Of a stretch of 64,000 nt of DNA, positions 11,420 to 23,141 are shown in pieces. Source of the DNA: Escallonia rubra (Eukaryota; Streptophyta; Magnoliopsida; Escalloniales; Escalloniaceae); NCBI GenBank assembly GCA_033065855.1, contig JAVXUO010001798.1, positions 1 to 64,000 on the forward strand. Direction: 5' to 3'. Within the stretch, counting starts at the first letter, position 1. Every line of letters begins with the position of its first letter. Under the pieces are notes generated by a model. The model was not told where the DNA came from and searched no databases. It saw nothing but the letters and a program-made list of their open reading frames with translations. The position numbers and the translations under genes were made by a program.

Positions 11420-13215
11420 TACTTCTCACCTTATAAAAATTTCGTCCTCAAAATTTGTTCTCAGATTTTCTATTACCAGTAACATCTTGACACTACGCTG
11501 CCACTGCATAACTTTGATAACTACCACTTAGTAGCTAAGCTACATCTAACCTTCGCACCCAAGTTCATTTTGATGACTACCCGAACGCCATAATTAAATT
11601 CTAAATCGTGATGCTAAACTGACCATGTCAGGCAATCACTTCGCTATAACTGTCTCAGAACTTCAAGAACAATGACTCTGATACTAGAGGTTCCATTGCA
11701 TTGTACTGATACTACACCAGACTATACCATTTGCACAGTTTACTTTAACGATGGTAAGCTATACTTTGAGCTGAAGGTGTATTGAATACCAAACAATTGA
11801 CATACATAACTTATACTCTATAGAAGCTAACATGGATAGGATAACCAATTCCTATTAACACTTACACCTCACGACAAACAGAAAAAAAAATGTAGCCACT
11901 AGGCTTTCACTGTGCACTCTAACATCTCAAAACAACAAGCCCAAACTATTGCCGAATTTGTCACCGAGGGACATATTATCTTAACATAGCTACGTATTGC
12001 ACACCTATGATTCTGCATACACTTCACAGAACGACGGAGAACTGTAACCACTACGGTTTCGTTGCGTGCTCTGATATCTTAATTCAAACGAGTCCAATTG
12101 TTACTGAATTCATCACAGAGGGATGTGTTAGCATTACATAATGCAAAATATGATTTTGCATACCTATGCATTGCACTTCCACAAGAGTTTAAGGCTCTAG
12201 TTATCGCATCACAATCACATTATTTACCAAAGATCTATAGTCTTATCCTTTGATCATCTGCTTCAGTTAAACGGTTAAAATCTTTCGGTTCCAAAAAAAA
12301 TAACACGCGGTCTATCGCGGTTCAGCCAAATCTCAATCTTATACCGAACCATCAAATAGATTATCCATGTTCTCGGAATATTCTCTCACCTCCCCTAATT
12401 ATCAGAGGCTTAAAAGTCTACATAATCTCATTAAGGCAGGTGAAACTGTGCAAATCCTAAATTAGGTAAAGATATACATACTCAGCATATTGTCAATTTT
12501 TAGATCATCTGGAAATAAAAAACACAGTAAAACTGATAACCAAATTAACTATAAGCAACAATTATAGCACGTTACCATTTCAGCACTTATTAAACAAACA
12601 CCAATCATAAAGAAACAATGATGGTTATACAGGAAATCCTCAAAAAATAATCACGCAAACAAACATCTCAGTCAAGTATATAGGGGTCAAATGATAACAA
12701 TAATCGTAATTAGGCAATCAAAATAGAAAAATCTTTAACGAAATCATACCTATTGGCTCTCGAGATTTACGATACATTCTTATGATATTCCAAAAATGGC
12801 GAGTACATAAACAATGGTATGGGTATGATGAAGCAAAGTCAACCCAATAACTCGAAGCAATTACAATCAGTAAAGGTTATTGGTCCTTGATAGGATTCGT
12901 AGCTTCTCCATGGCCAGTGGATCAGATACTATCTTGTCATGTCCAAATAGATTCGACAGAAGCATATAAATATCCCAAAAAAATTTAAGATGACTCAATA
13001 AGAATGACATCTTCTCTAATATCTCAGAGCAGGTTAACATTCAATTAAGTCGTAATTGAGTTCAATATATATATAGGAATGAACTAAATTACAGAGTAGA
13101 AATTCCAAATTTCTTATCGTACTCTCAAACCAAACTTTCGGACTTAGCACCAGTCGTTTCTCAAAAGCACCATTTTCACTCATATCACTAATTTAACCAC
13201 TACTCATAACTTACA
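11420..13215 (-). other. Element 2 internal region with no recognisable coding
   Basis: Stops are dense in all frames. No RT, RNase H or integrase motif could be found where pol should lie. It includes a 152-bp tandem duplication. A stretch near 11650-11680 (CAGAACTTCAAGAACAATGA) resembles element 5 at about 50140-50165, so part of this noncoding sequence may be shared by a non-autonomous family. Confidence 0.6.
11891..12190. repeat. Two-copy tandem duplication, unit about 152 bp
   Basis: TGTAGCCACT at 11891 and TGTAACCACT at 12043 start two divergent units. Both pass through GAATTTGTCACCGAGGG or GAATTCATCACAGAGGG, and a late TTCTGCATAC or TTTTGCATAC. Identity by eye is about 65-70%, so the duplication is old. 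Function unknown. Confidence 0.7.
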
Positions 13216-13600
13216 AGCTTCCAAACATTACTCGGGTTTCCCCAGACAACCTATGGATATGTGATTAGAGTATAATCAATATACTGGTTAATATGGTATC
13301 AAAGTCTCGAACAACAAATGGGATGAGATTCACAAGAAGATCTATATCCCCTACATAGACAGTACAGTTACAGAGAATTGTAGAAATAGTTAAAAGACTC
13401 TCCCAACAGGATACCTATCTGAAGATCAATTCCTAAAGGACGAGTCTTTCACCCTCAATTTATATGCCCATGCAATAGATACCAAAGAATATGTCGTTAC
13501 AAAATCAAACATTATACGAGCACCCAAAGGGTTAACCTGTAGTGTACCTAACACCACATCACCGGATGTAGCAACATCTTGAACAGTCATTAGATAAAAC
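13216..13600 (-). pseudogene. Element 2 aspartic protease remnant
   Basis: Minus-strand translation gives a protease-like start (DVATSGDVVLGTLQVNPLG) followed by MFDFVTTYSLVS where LFDSGATHSFVS is expected. The catalytic DSG is therefore DFV and lost. A later IDLLVNLIPFVV matches the protease C-terminal half. Several stops and frameshifts interrupt it. It lies next to the gag zinc-knuckle remnant in the normal gag-PR order. Confidence 0.6.
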
Positions 13601-13649
13601 TTAGCTTATGATCTAGGCCTCTGCCCTATTAGACTTGAGACTGATGGGT

Positions 13650-14720
13650 CTGGCCCTACAGACCCTGTCCTCTTCCCTACCGAGGAACGCTGCTTGTTGT
13701 TACACTAGCGATAGGTGCATGACAAAACGTGGACTGATTATTTCTCACAATGGACAGTTTCCAACTGAATGCTCCACACTGCCACATATAGCATAACTCA
13801 TCACCCTGACTTCTCCCACATATGACACGTGGGTAGTCGGAAAAGCTAATCTGCCACCCTGACCAGCACCCTATGCAGTAGGTCAAACTTCAAAACTCTC
13901 CGATGGTCTAAATCTAGCACTCTGAGCTAATCGAGCGTCTACACTCTGCGGTCCCCAAAATCCAATACTGTGCCCTAGTCGAATCCCATAACTCTGTCTA
14001 GATCTCTATATCACTAAGGTGAAGTGGGCCTAAATCCCTGATTCTGCCCCAACCTTTTACCTTGAGCACCGTGTTGTGCCGACTATAAAAACTTTTTGCT
14101 GATGACTGTCAGCTCCGACAAATCTACTCTTGTAAATTCTTACTTATCTCTCTTCTAGCCGCCCTGTATTTACTCATCCATTCCACCATTGTCAGACTTA
14201 GACTTTTCCAAAACACATGCCAAATAAAAAACATTCCATATAGCTCGTCAATCAAGCTGGGATCACTCTATTTCTCAATTCAAGCCTAAGCCCCCACTCA
14301 GACTTTCGGCAGCTGTGTGCCTTCATCAATAACATCCTTACCAAAAATCTAGCAAAAAAGGAAATCTCATCTCAACCTTGTCTATCGAATCTTAATCTGT
14401 TTGCCTCACATTAACAAAGCCCTTAACATTTGTTCATAAAAATCTATAAAAAAAATACTGATAAAAAAATACTTCCTTAAACTGTTCCTAGGAGACATCA
14501 ATCAATTGCTGATGAGTCAGACTCTTCCCTACCATTTTCCACCACTACTTGGCCTCATTCCTCAGTTTATATGCAGCAAATTCAATATTTTATCGCTTCC
14601 TACAATCAATTGCTCAATTTTTTTCCATTATGCTAATCCAATTTGCTCCCTTTATAGGGTCCAATAACCTCCTATAGCTAGTCGTATTTATTTGGTAAAT
14701 TCACCTAAGGTACTCTAATC
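13650..14720 (-). pseudogene. Element 2 gag remnant
   Basis: On the minus strand around 14490-14620 the reading FAAYKLRNEAK, WWKMVGKSLTHQQLID and QFKEVFF matches the capsid of Tekay-type gag (compare YKLDGEADHWW in element 1). A degraded zinc-knuckle-like patch with scattered Cys (VICGRSQGDELCYMWQCG) lies at about 13770-13830. Stops are frequent. The order gag then protease along the minus strand fits the LTR and PBS orientation. Confidence 0.65.
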
Positions 14721-15074
14721 TCGAGAATGTGGCTATGGTTGGACCGAACTCGGTACTCCTTACTGCTGGTTGGCTGGGTTCTATGTCATCAAAGTCAAAA
14801 CCAGGTTCATAGTGTTCAAAATTGTAACCATCAGTTCTGGGTTTTTCTATTTCCCCTATTAGGTAGAGGTGCCCCTCAACAATCATAAAACCTCCATACA
14901 GTGTATTTCCCAGTCTAAAGATTGTTTGTCAGGTCTTTACAATGCCAAGGATAAATCACTGTTCATCCTATACAGTCTAATTCTAAAGGTAGACATCTCA
15001 ACTCTACCTCCTACCCCACTCTCATTAACCGGATACGGTTCTAAAGAATTGTATTACATATACTCTGTGGATCC

Positions 15075-15142
15075 GTGCCTGTGGAATCATATACATATAC
15101 TCGGTTCTGTGCCTACAGAATCATATACTTATACTCTCAATA
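15075..15142. repeat. Short tandem repeat, 34-bp unit x2
   Basis: GTGCCTGTGGAATCATATAC at 15075 and GTGCCTACAGAATCATATAC at 15109 begin two units ending ATACTC. It lies in the 5' leader of element 2 just inside the PBS. Confidence 0.75.
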
Positions 15143-15157
15143 CCACCAAACTGAACT

Positions 15158-15169
15158 GCTCTAATACCA
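15158..15169 (-). promoter_or_regulatory. Primer-binding site of element 2
   Basis: Minus-strand TGGTATTAGAGC lies two bases inside the LTR terminus (15172). One mismatch separates it from the iMet-type PBS of element 1. It fixes the element's orientation as minus. Confidence 0.85.
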
Positions 15170-17837
15170 ACTGTAACACCCCAGGAATCTGAAGCTCCGT
15201 CGCCCCGAACTCTCAGGATGTTAACCTACCAGATCACATAAAACCTGCCAATTTCTGTTTATTGGCACATATTTTAAGGTATCTATCTAGGCATCAACTT
15301 TCAGTTCTCACAATATATGATTACAAAGAACTACTTAACTTACACTAATAAGCCTTAGGCACTTTACAAACTAATTTCTTATAGACCAATCATCAGTACC
15401 GACCTACTCAGGGGTCCTACTACACACTAGTGATGGGCTCACCGGAACCTCTCACGGTCTCTAACCCATTCCCGAGTAACCTATTGTTGATCATAACATG
15501 TGGAAAGGAATCAAACGAAAGGTGAGCTTTCGAGAGCTCAGTAAGATCATTCAAGGAACGACCAAAAGCATTACAAAACGACTCACGAGTTCATCGAAGG
15601 ATAATTTCTCGAAAAAATCTCACAATAATGAATGGCTTAGAAATTTTCAAAAATATCATAATCAAACATAGGCTTATACCAAAAAAATACCAGAGACATT
15701 CCTAGTCAAACACCAAAACAATCACTAACAATCATCCTAGTTTCAAAATGAACGTTTTAACAATCCTAACCAAATACCAACACGAGCATTTGAAGATCAT
15801 TTTAAAATGCAATGATGATTTTTCCAAAGGTTTCAATATGAGCACATATACTTCAAGGGAAATAGGGGAAGAAGTTTTGGACAGTCAAAAATAGTTTGAT
15901 CAAAGTATGGGGAAGAGTTTCAACTCAATCCGTTTCATTCAGATACCAAGACATTCATTTGAACATTAATCACATAATAGGGAATAGTTTTACTCGATCC
16001 CCTTCAATCAGATAACCAGACATTCACTTGAACATCACTCTCAAACAATCATTAAGATACAATGTAAACAAATAAAAAATGTTGATCCCGGGCCGAAGCA
16101 ATGTTGTTCAGGCAATGCACAGATGTACACATGCATGATGTACCAGAATACTAGTCTCACTGGGTACTAGCCTGTGTTTCACGCATGATTCAGACCAGCC
16201 TTATAACTCATCCCCACAGAACAAATTCCAAGGATCAGTACAGAAAGAACAGTCACCGAATGAACAAGACACTCACTGCTTAACATGCAATAGAATAAGC
16301 ACCAATATGAATACAAATAACTAGAATAATTAAGATTTCAATAGCAATTCAGCATATTGATATGATTCGTCACTCAGAGTTCCAAAATAACCACAACGAA
16401 GAGCAAGAACAATCGCGATAATTATCAAATTTAAGCACAACAATTTAGAAGAACGAATACAAACAATAATCAATTTCGCTCAGCACGTGATACAAGGTGA
16501 GCATCGATAATATTTCCAAATGAACGTTCGAGGTTCAATATTAGGGTTTGCTTGGCAATAACATTCTAATATCAAATGCATATCTCAGTGCTTGACAATA
16601 GCTATAAGCAAATCGAAAGCATACTTACGAACAACAGTTATTGAAATTAGGGTTCGGATAAGAATCCTTACCCGCGATCCATATAAAAATCCTTACCTGG
16701 ATCCGGAGCTACGTTAGCTAACCAGAAAGTCTTTAACTTTACCCTAAACGGAAGAATCAACTTATTAGAATACAGTCTACACTGATATTATAAATTAATG
16801 CACACTCATGTATACACCCAGAACAGCCCCCTCACCGATTATGTAAAATTACCAAATGCCCCTAGGGTGTAAAATTATCAAAACACCCCTCGCACCCTTA
16901 AATCACCAAAACAACATTCCCGTAAGTAAAATCACTCAAATAACCTTCATGTATGTGAATTTACCCAAAAATATCCTTCTTAGGTTAGATTACCAAAATA
17001 CCCGCTCGGGGTGGCAAATTACCAAAACACCCCGTCTCACTCTTGAATCACAAAAGCAGCCTTTCTGTAAATAAAATCACTAATATATCCTTACTATATG
17101 TGAATTTATGCAAAAATACCTTATACATGTAGAATCACCAAAATACCCCCCGGGGGTTCCTGGCACCGGAAAAATCTCAAAAACACCTTAAAATGTTTTC
17201 AGCATCCTAAAGTTATTTTTGGCAAAAAAAGTATTTTAAAAAAAAAATTTCAAAAAATTCCGGACATGTGTCTAGACTAAGCGCTCATAAGCCGACGGCT
17301 AAAAATACCCATCAGCCTCAGAATGGCACGAAATTTTAGAATATGAAACATATCAGCGAAATAAGGTTTCCCTAAAATATTTAGATTAAAATACCTTAGT
17401 TTGGTATGCTAATTAAATTGAGAATTCTTTTTAATTGATACCCTAATTTAACGTCTTTCGCGGAATAGAAAATTCCTAAAAACTTCTAGGTTGTAGGTCT
17501 CATAAAAATAATAGGGGTTACTACTTTGTCCAAATAAATCTAAACAGGTTTTAAAAATCCCGAAAGTCACTGCTGGAATAAAATTATCTTTAGTGACACT
17601 TTTGAGTTCCAAAAACTTAACCCCAGCTTCACTACTGTTCATCATCCCCATCCTTCGCAGCTCACTTTTCCCATATAATCACCCACAAACCCATTCAGTA
17701 ACACACTTCTCCCTTTCCCTTTACCCACAAACACATATACACACTTACACATACACTAATACACCAACAAAACACACACCTACGCACCTTATATACACAT
17801 AATTACACACACTTCCCACACCCAAAAGACGTGTATA

Positions 17838-18118
17838 TAAAGAAAAACAAAGTAAAGAGAGTGAAAGAAGAGCTCACAAAACCGTGAGTTTCATTGTATT
17901 AGTGTTCAAGAATACATACATGGGTTATTTACAACAATGAGAGAGAATGATAGTTACATATAGGATAAGTACATGTATTCAAAAACAAACAGCATGATCC
18001 TATTTTAAATTGCCTACACAATAGCATAATTTGAATTTGAAATGTCTGCACAATTCGTGGAGTTGGGTGAGGAGTCTGTTGGCTCCTTATCTGGACTCCA
18101 TTATCTGAACTTTCAATA
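17838..18118 (-). repeat. Copia 3' LTR (281 bp)
   Basis: It shares AGAAGAGCTCACAAAA, GGATAAGTACATGTATTC and TATCTGAACTTTCAATA with 22061-22403. It lacks the extra block seen in the other LTR. Confidence 0.88.
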
Positions 18119-18131
18119 CTCCCCTTCAAAC
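18119..18131 (-). promoter_or_regulatory. Copia polypurine tract
   Basis: Minus-strand GTTTGAAGGGGAG abuts the LTR start TATTGAAAG. It supports the non-TG start of the LTR. Confidence 0.8.
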
Positions 18132-19704
18132 TGGACTGAGGGGAAGGCGAAAGGTCAAGTTTGATGCGCAATTCACTGAAGTGATCGCGAGATAACGACT
18201 TAGTAAAGATGTCAGCAACTTTTTGCTTGGAAGTGACAAAGGGAGTGATGATGGAACCTAGCCAGCTTTTCCCGAACGTAATGATAATCAATTTTGACAT
18301 GTTTAGTGCGACCATGAAACACCGGATTTACAGTCATGTAAACCACATCAAGATTATCACAGAAAAGCAAAGATGGGCGAGGTTGTGAACGCCAATATTG
18401 AGAAGAACAAAGGACAACCATGTTAACTCAGTTGTAATGGAGGCAAGAGCATGTGATTCAGCTTCAGCACTAAAGCGAGCGATTGTTGATTGCTTCTTAG
18501 CATTCCAAGTAATATAGTTCGAACCTAAAAGGTACAAAATAACGTTGTTGAACAACGAGTGTCTCTGCACCCAGCCTAATAAAAATCACTGAAAGCATAG
18601 AGATCTAGACTACTATGAGCAAGAATTTGCATGCCAAGAGTTAAGGTGCCACGAACATATCGCAAAATCCTCTTCACCATCTAAAAATGATAAATAGTTG
18701 GTGATTGTAGATGTTGAGAGACTGTATTAACTTCGAATGATAAATCTGGTCTTGTCAATATGAGATGTTGCAGAGCCCCAACAAGACTCCGATATTGAGT
18801 TGGATTAGAATATAAGTGAGCAGTAATTAGGGTTGTAATTGGTTTGGAATCACCCAATAAAGCACGATCCAATATATCCTTATTATATTTAGTATGAGTA
18901 AGATGAAGGCCAACAGAACTACGAATAACTTCAATCCCTAAAACTAATGAAGAGGACCGAGATCTTTCATGGAAAATTCTTTACCAAGATCACGAATGAG
19001 AGTTGTGAGAAGAGAGTTTGAAATGCCGATTAGAATAATATCATTAACATAGATCAATAAAATAAAAACATCGTCGTCATGACAGTAGCAACACTGCATT
19101 AAAAGTCGTATTGCAGTAAAAAAAAGGTACTAAATCGATCAAACCAAGCGCGAGGAGCCTATTTCAGTCCATATAAATGTCTCAGTTAAATCCACCCCCT
19201 CTTCTTAAATGTACCCTTTAGTGACAAGTCGTGCTTTGGGTCGATCAAGACGACCATCATAGTGAATTTTGGTCTTAAAGCAAGAGCCTTCATTTCTTCC
19301 TCCATGGTAGCTTTCCAACCTGGATGCTTTAAAGCAAAGACAACAGTCTTGGGTTCAGGCGGAATAGAGAAAGTAGTAAGGTGGATATACTTAGGATAAG
19401 GCTTAGAAATTCCATGATGCGAACGAGTGGTCATGCCATGTGTAACGGCCGTAGACGTAGTCGCAAGTGGAAGAAAGGGTACCCTTGAAGAGGAATCTAT
19501 TGACGTTGAGAAGCTGGGAGTAGAAGTAGCTGTAGCATTAGAGGAGAGTAACTCTCGTGTGCAAGGAGGATGAGAAGAAAAAAAATTGGTGACTGAATCT
19601 GAAAAATAAACGAGCTCGATCCCATAAAACATAAGAAGTAACAGAGTTTGATGTGGAATTTCGAGCCAACTTGAAGGAGAATAGGACTCCCCATGAACCT
19701 GCAC
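18119..19704 (-). pseudogene. Copia reverse transcriptase and RNase H
   Basis: RT begins with HPGWKATMEEEMKAL near 19320-19280, the usual copia RT entry. The active-site motif reads YVNDI at 19037-19051 instead of YVDDI, losing one catalytic Asp. RT continues through SLVGALQHLILTRPDLSF (about 18730-18790). RNase H shows KKQSTIARFSAEAES (about 18510), HVKIDYHYVREK (about 18300) and KVADIFTKSL (about 18200). Stops and frameshifts separate these pieces. The part encoding an intrinsically disordered linker before RT (19500-19700) is Ser/Thr rich. Confidence 0.88.
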
Positions 19705-20660
19705 CTGAGATTATGATGTTGAATGCAATGCAAAGGGAAAAGTCTCCTCATAAAAAATCACACGTCGCAGAATGTACACACAACCATTGGATTTGTGCAA
19801 ACAGCGATACCCTTTGGGTTTCTCACTGTAACCCAAAAATATGCAAGGAAGACCGCTGGTTGAACTTGTTGGAAGCATAGTTATGAAGATATGGGTAACA
19901 ACATGCTCCAAACATGCGAAGAAAATCATACACCAGGTCCTTCTTGTAGAGAATTCTGTATGGGCACTGCATGCCAAGAGTTGCTGAAGGTAACCTGTTG
20001 ATTAAGAAATTTGCAGTGATAAAAGATTCAACCGAATAACGTAATGGTATAGATGCTTGATAAAGCATTGTTAAACCAAGCTCAACAATATGTCGGTGCT
20101 TTCATTTTGCAACACTATTCTGTTCAGGAATACCAGGACAAGATGATTGATGTCGAATCCTATAGTTTGTTAGGTGGTTTAGAAATACAGTTTTATTGAA
20201 CTCACTACCATCGTCAGATTGAAATACCTTTATCTTTCTATCAAATTCATTTTCAACCAGCTTTTAAAAATCAATGAAGGAATAATAAAAATCCGTGTTC
20301 CTTTTTAAAGCATACAACCAACAATATCGAGAAAAATCATCGATAAAATGGCATAATATTTAGACTTTTGAACTGATAAGACAGGAGCAGATCGCCATAA
20401 GTCACAATGTATCTTATTCAAAGGAAAAACAGAACCAGAACTAGAAGAATAAAATGGAAGTTTAGCACTCTTGCTAAGCTGGCAACTTTCACACATACTA
20501 TGAGAGTTTTTATTAACCTTAATATGATTATTTTTACATAAAAATTGCAAAAATTAGGAGTTTGGATGACCAAGTCGCCTGTGCCATACGTCTTTGCTGG
20601 TTGTTTTGAATCTTTTAGAGAAGAATGCTTCAAGACTTGGCTTCCCCAGACCATAGAGAC
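19705..20660 (-). pseudogene. Copia integrase
   Basis: Integrase joins cDNA ends to chromosomal DNA. The zinc-binding end has CESCQLSKSAKLPF near 20470. Core residues are visible in broken frames: Asp in IHCDLW (about 20400), Asp in FQSDDGSEF (about 20210), and Glu in PGIPEQNSVAK (about 20120). FLINRLPSATLGMQCPY and FGACCYPYLHNYASNKF (about 20000-19880) are the usual downstream motifs. At least one in-frame stop follows NSVAK. Confidence 0.88.
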
Positions 20661-20990
20661 CCCCCTGTCTAGTTCCCGATGCTAGAATTTGGTTTGTCTT
20701 CTGATCCTAAAAAAAAAACTATCTTTGTCAAATCCAAAATAGCATGGATAATCTTGAGTGAGTTGAGATACAAAGAGAAAATTCTTTTTGATATCAGGAA
20801 CCACTAGAATATCTTTCAAAGGAATATTGCATGACTTAGTAGATATTACACCATTTCTAATATGAGATATAACAAGATTGTCACCATTCCCTACCATAAT
20901 GTGTCGAAACCATAACAGGGAATAAAGTTGGCAAGTTTACCAGAGTCATCAGTTACATGAGACGTAGCTCCAGTGTCTGGGAACCATTCG
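20660..20990 (-). pseudogene. Copia protease and GAG-pre-integrase
   Basis: Minus-strand reading gives W.PDTGATSHVTDDSGKL with the protease active-site DTGA intact (about 20960-20990). MVGNGDNLVISHIRNG and KDILVVPDIKKNFLFVSQL follow at 20897-20760, the typical protease C-terminal half. A stop lies between the two pieces. Confidence 0.83.
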
Positions 20991-21028
20991 GTATCCTGTG
21001 AATCTAAAAGTTGAATAGTTGTTAGTGC

Positions 21029-22003
21029 CTAAGGGATGTCATTGGCTTGAAATCTATTATCAAACTTGTGCCACCATTTCAGAGCATGATGACCACACTT
21101 CTTGTAGATTTGACATGTGGGAAGAAGTGCGTTAGCATTTTGGCCTTGCAAAGCATTTGAGTTTTGCGACATCATGCTTCTATTACTATGATTTTCCTGC
21201 ACAAAACCACGCCCTTGAGAAGTGAAGGACTGATGTCCTCCCTTATTTCGGCTGTTAAAACTGTTCTTGTTGTTATAGTGTGACCCTCCAGAGAAATGCC
21301 CATTGCTGTTTCTTTGAGCTGCAAATGCTAGTGCTAGGTTGATACTTGTTTTAAGACTGCTTTTGCTACTCAATTCATAGCTTTGGAGCTGTGGAACAAC
21401 CTCAGAATAGGTTGGGAGAGGAGGACGTAGCATGGTAGTACTGAAAGACTCGTATTTTTTTTCCAAGTCCTTCAAGTAAGCGAAAAACTTTTGTTCCATC
21501 TGGAACAAGTTTCCTAATCACATTCAACTAATCACAAATTAACTTAAATTCTCGAAGATAGCTAGCCAAAAAATTTGTGCCTTTTTCAAAACGTTGAAGT
21601 TGTGATAAGAGATCAAATTCTCGAGCAACTGAGCTTCGAGTAAAATGCTCAATTAGAGCACTCCATACCTGAGCAGCAGTTTGTAGACCTACTGCAAGTC
21701 CAAGAACGTCTTCAGAAGGGTGCCAATGATCCATGATTTCACCAATCGATTGATGCGAACCCATAAAGCATAATCTGGGTTTGGTGCTTGTACTTCATCA
21801 GTTTGATCAATAAACTTTAGAGGAGCTAGTACATCACCAGTGAGAAAACCAAGTAGGTCTTGATTCTCAATCAGAGATGAGACTTGTGTTTCCCATAGTA
21901 GGTAATTGTTGTCATTGAGCTTGAGTGTAACGATGTTTGCGATATTGATATTTGAAGGAAATGGATATTTTGGGGCTTGTGAAGCTTGAGAAGATACTGC
22001 CAT
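21029..22003 (-). pseudogene. Copia gag
   Basis: The ATG at 22003 is the probable start, 57 bases inside the PBS. The N-terminal domain (IVTLKLNDNNYLLWETQV, GFLTG) and the middle part (AQVWSALIEHFTRSS, LASYLREFKLICD) are typical copia gag in three overlapping frames. The zinc knuckle near 21100 is damaged: CQIYKKCGHHALKWWHKF keeps the first Cys and the His, but Tyr and Trp stand where relatives have Cys. Confidence 0.87.
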
Positions 22004-22048
22004 TAAGAATGAGAGATAAATAGGAAAAGTTTTGCTTGCCCTAGTAGG

Positions 22049-22060
22049 GCACTAATACCA
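22049..22060 (-). promoter_or_regulatory. Copia primer-binding site
   Basis: Minus-strand TGGTATTAGTGC directly follows the LTR end (...TTTCTTTA). It is an iMet-type PBS with two mismatches to TGGTATCAGAGC. Confidence 0.75.
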
Positions 22061-22403
22061 TAAAGAAAAAAAAAGTAAAGAGAGTCAAAGAAGAGCTCAC
22101 AAAATCGTGAGTATTACTGGTCCAGAATATATACATGGACTAGTTACATATAGGATAAGTACATGTATTCAAAAAACAAACAGCATGATCCTATTTCAAA
22201 TTGCATGCACAATAGCATAATCTGAATTTGAAATGTCTGCATAATTCATGGAGTTGGGTGAGGAGTCTATTGGCTCCTTATCTAAACTATCTGAACTTTG
22301 TTCCTTATCTGATTGTTCTTTTTGAATTGTCTCCTTATTTAGTGGAGCTGGGTGTGGAGTCTGTTGGCTCCTTATCTTGACTTAATTATCTGAACTTTCA
22401 ATA
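22061..22403 (-). repeat. Copia 5' LTR (343 bp) with internal duplication
   Basis: It matches 17838-18118 but is about 62 bp longer. The block GGAGTTGGGTGAGGAGTC... at 22251 recurs as GGAGCTGGGTGTGGAGTC at 22344; each is followed by TTGGCTCCTTATCT. Confidence 0.85.
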
Positions 22404-23141
22404 GTATACACATCATATACACATTGTCCTTGAAGATACACACATATACACACTAAATTCAAAATAAACATTCTCTTTCTTCTTCTTCTCCTCTTTCTTT
22501 TTCTCTTCCTCTTCTTCTCGTTCTTTCCCATTTGCCCAGCTTCTTTACTATTTTTGTTTATCTTCTTCTACTACTTCATGTTTTTATTCCTTTCTATCCC
22601 CCTCACCCTTTTTCTTTTCCTGTTTTTTGGTTGTCTTTTCTTTTGTTTTCATTTAACTTCCCATCAATTTAAAATAAACATTAGATTAGTCACCAACAAT
22701 TGAGGTAGGAGGTGGCATCCCTAGGATCAATTTCTCTGAAAGCTTGACACATTAGGGCATAATTTTTAAAAATTGCATATTGGCCCCTAAAGTTTTTCAA
22801 AATTACAATATGAGCACAAAAGTTTTCAAAATTACATTTTTGCCCCAAAAACTTTTCTGATCTTTATTAATTTAACACTAACCCTAGATATCATCAAAAT
22901 ATATATACATACCACTCCTTTGATTATTTCTCATTTAAGAACAATAGTTTACAGTTTAGTCCCTCAAAGTTTTCCATATTTACATATGCCCCCAAAACCT
23001 TACCAAACAATATTTTGACCCCAAAAATATTTTAACATTTAATTATCTACTAATCTCCGAGCATTTCTCAAAATTATCGCCCATTTATTTTTCAAGTCTT
23101 TGATGTTATTTTAAACCATTCCAAAAGTACGGGATATTACA

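Larger units (their letters stand above)
17838..22403 (-). mobile_element. Ty1/copia element with TA...TA termini
   Basis: A 4566-bp minus-strand element flanked by GTATA at 17833-17837 and 22404-22408, a perfect 5-bp TSD; the uninterrupted copy of the host LTR at about 10560 shows the empty site. LTRs are 17838-18118 and 22061-22403. Coding order on the minus strand is gag, protease, integrase, RT, RNase H, as in copia. The LTR ends are TATTGAAAG and TTTCTTTA, so the dinucleotides are TA/TA; the PPT and PBS abut these ends directly, which supports the boundaries. Stops and frameshifts split the polyprotein into about ten ORFs. Confidence 0.9.
8379..23141 (-). mobile_element. Element 2: old Tekay-like element with giant LTRs (minus strand)
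   Basis: Read on the minus strand: 5' LTR 23141-15172 (split by the copia element), PBS 15169-15158, decayed gag-PR, a noncoding stretch, then 3' LTR from 11419 down to 8379, where element 1 interrupts it. The LTRs are about 3.4 kb once the copia is removed; the internal part is only about 3.7 kb. The minus-strand sequence before the 3' LTR has the usual Tekay end (GAGGACGAAAT then a purine run at about 11420-11460). No RT, RNase H or integrase is recognisable, so the layout resembles a large retrotransposon derivative (LARD). It is inserted in a Tat gag that resumes at 23142. Confidence 0.8.
15172..23141 (-). repeat. Element 2 5' LTR, split by copia element
   Basis: The termini on the minus strand are TGTAATATCCC (23141) and GGGTGTTACA (15172). 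The LTR pieces are 15172-17837 and 22404-23141; removing the copia and one GTATA copy leaves about 3.4 kb. It aligns with 8379-11419 across the junction, which shows the copia came later. Confidence 0.87.
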
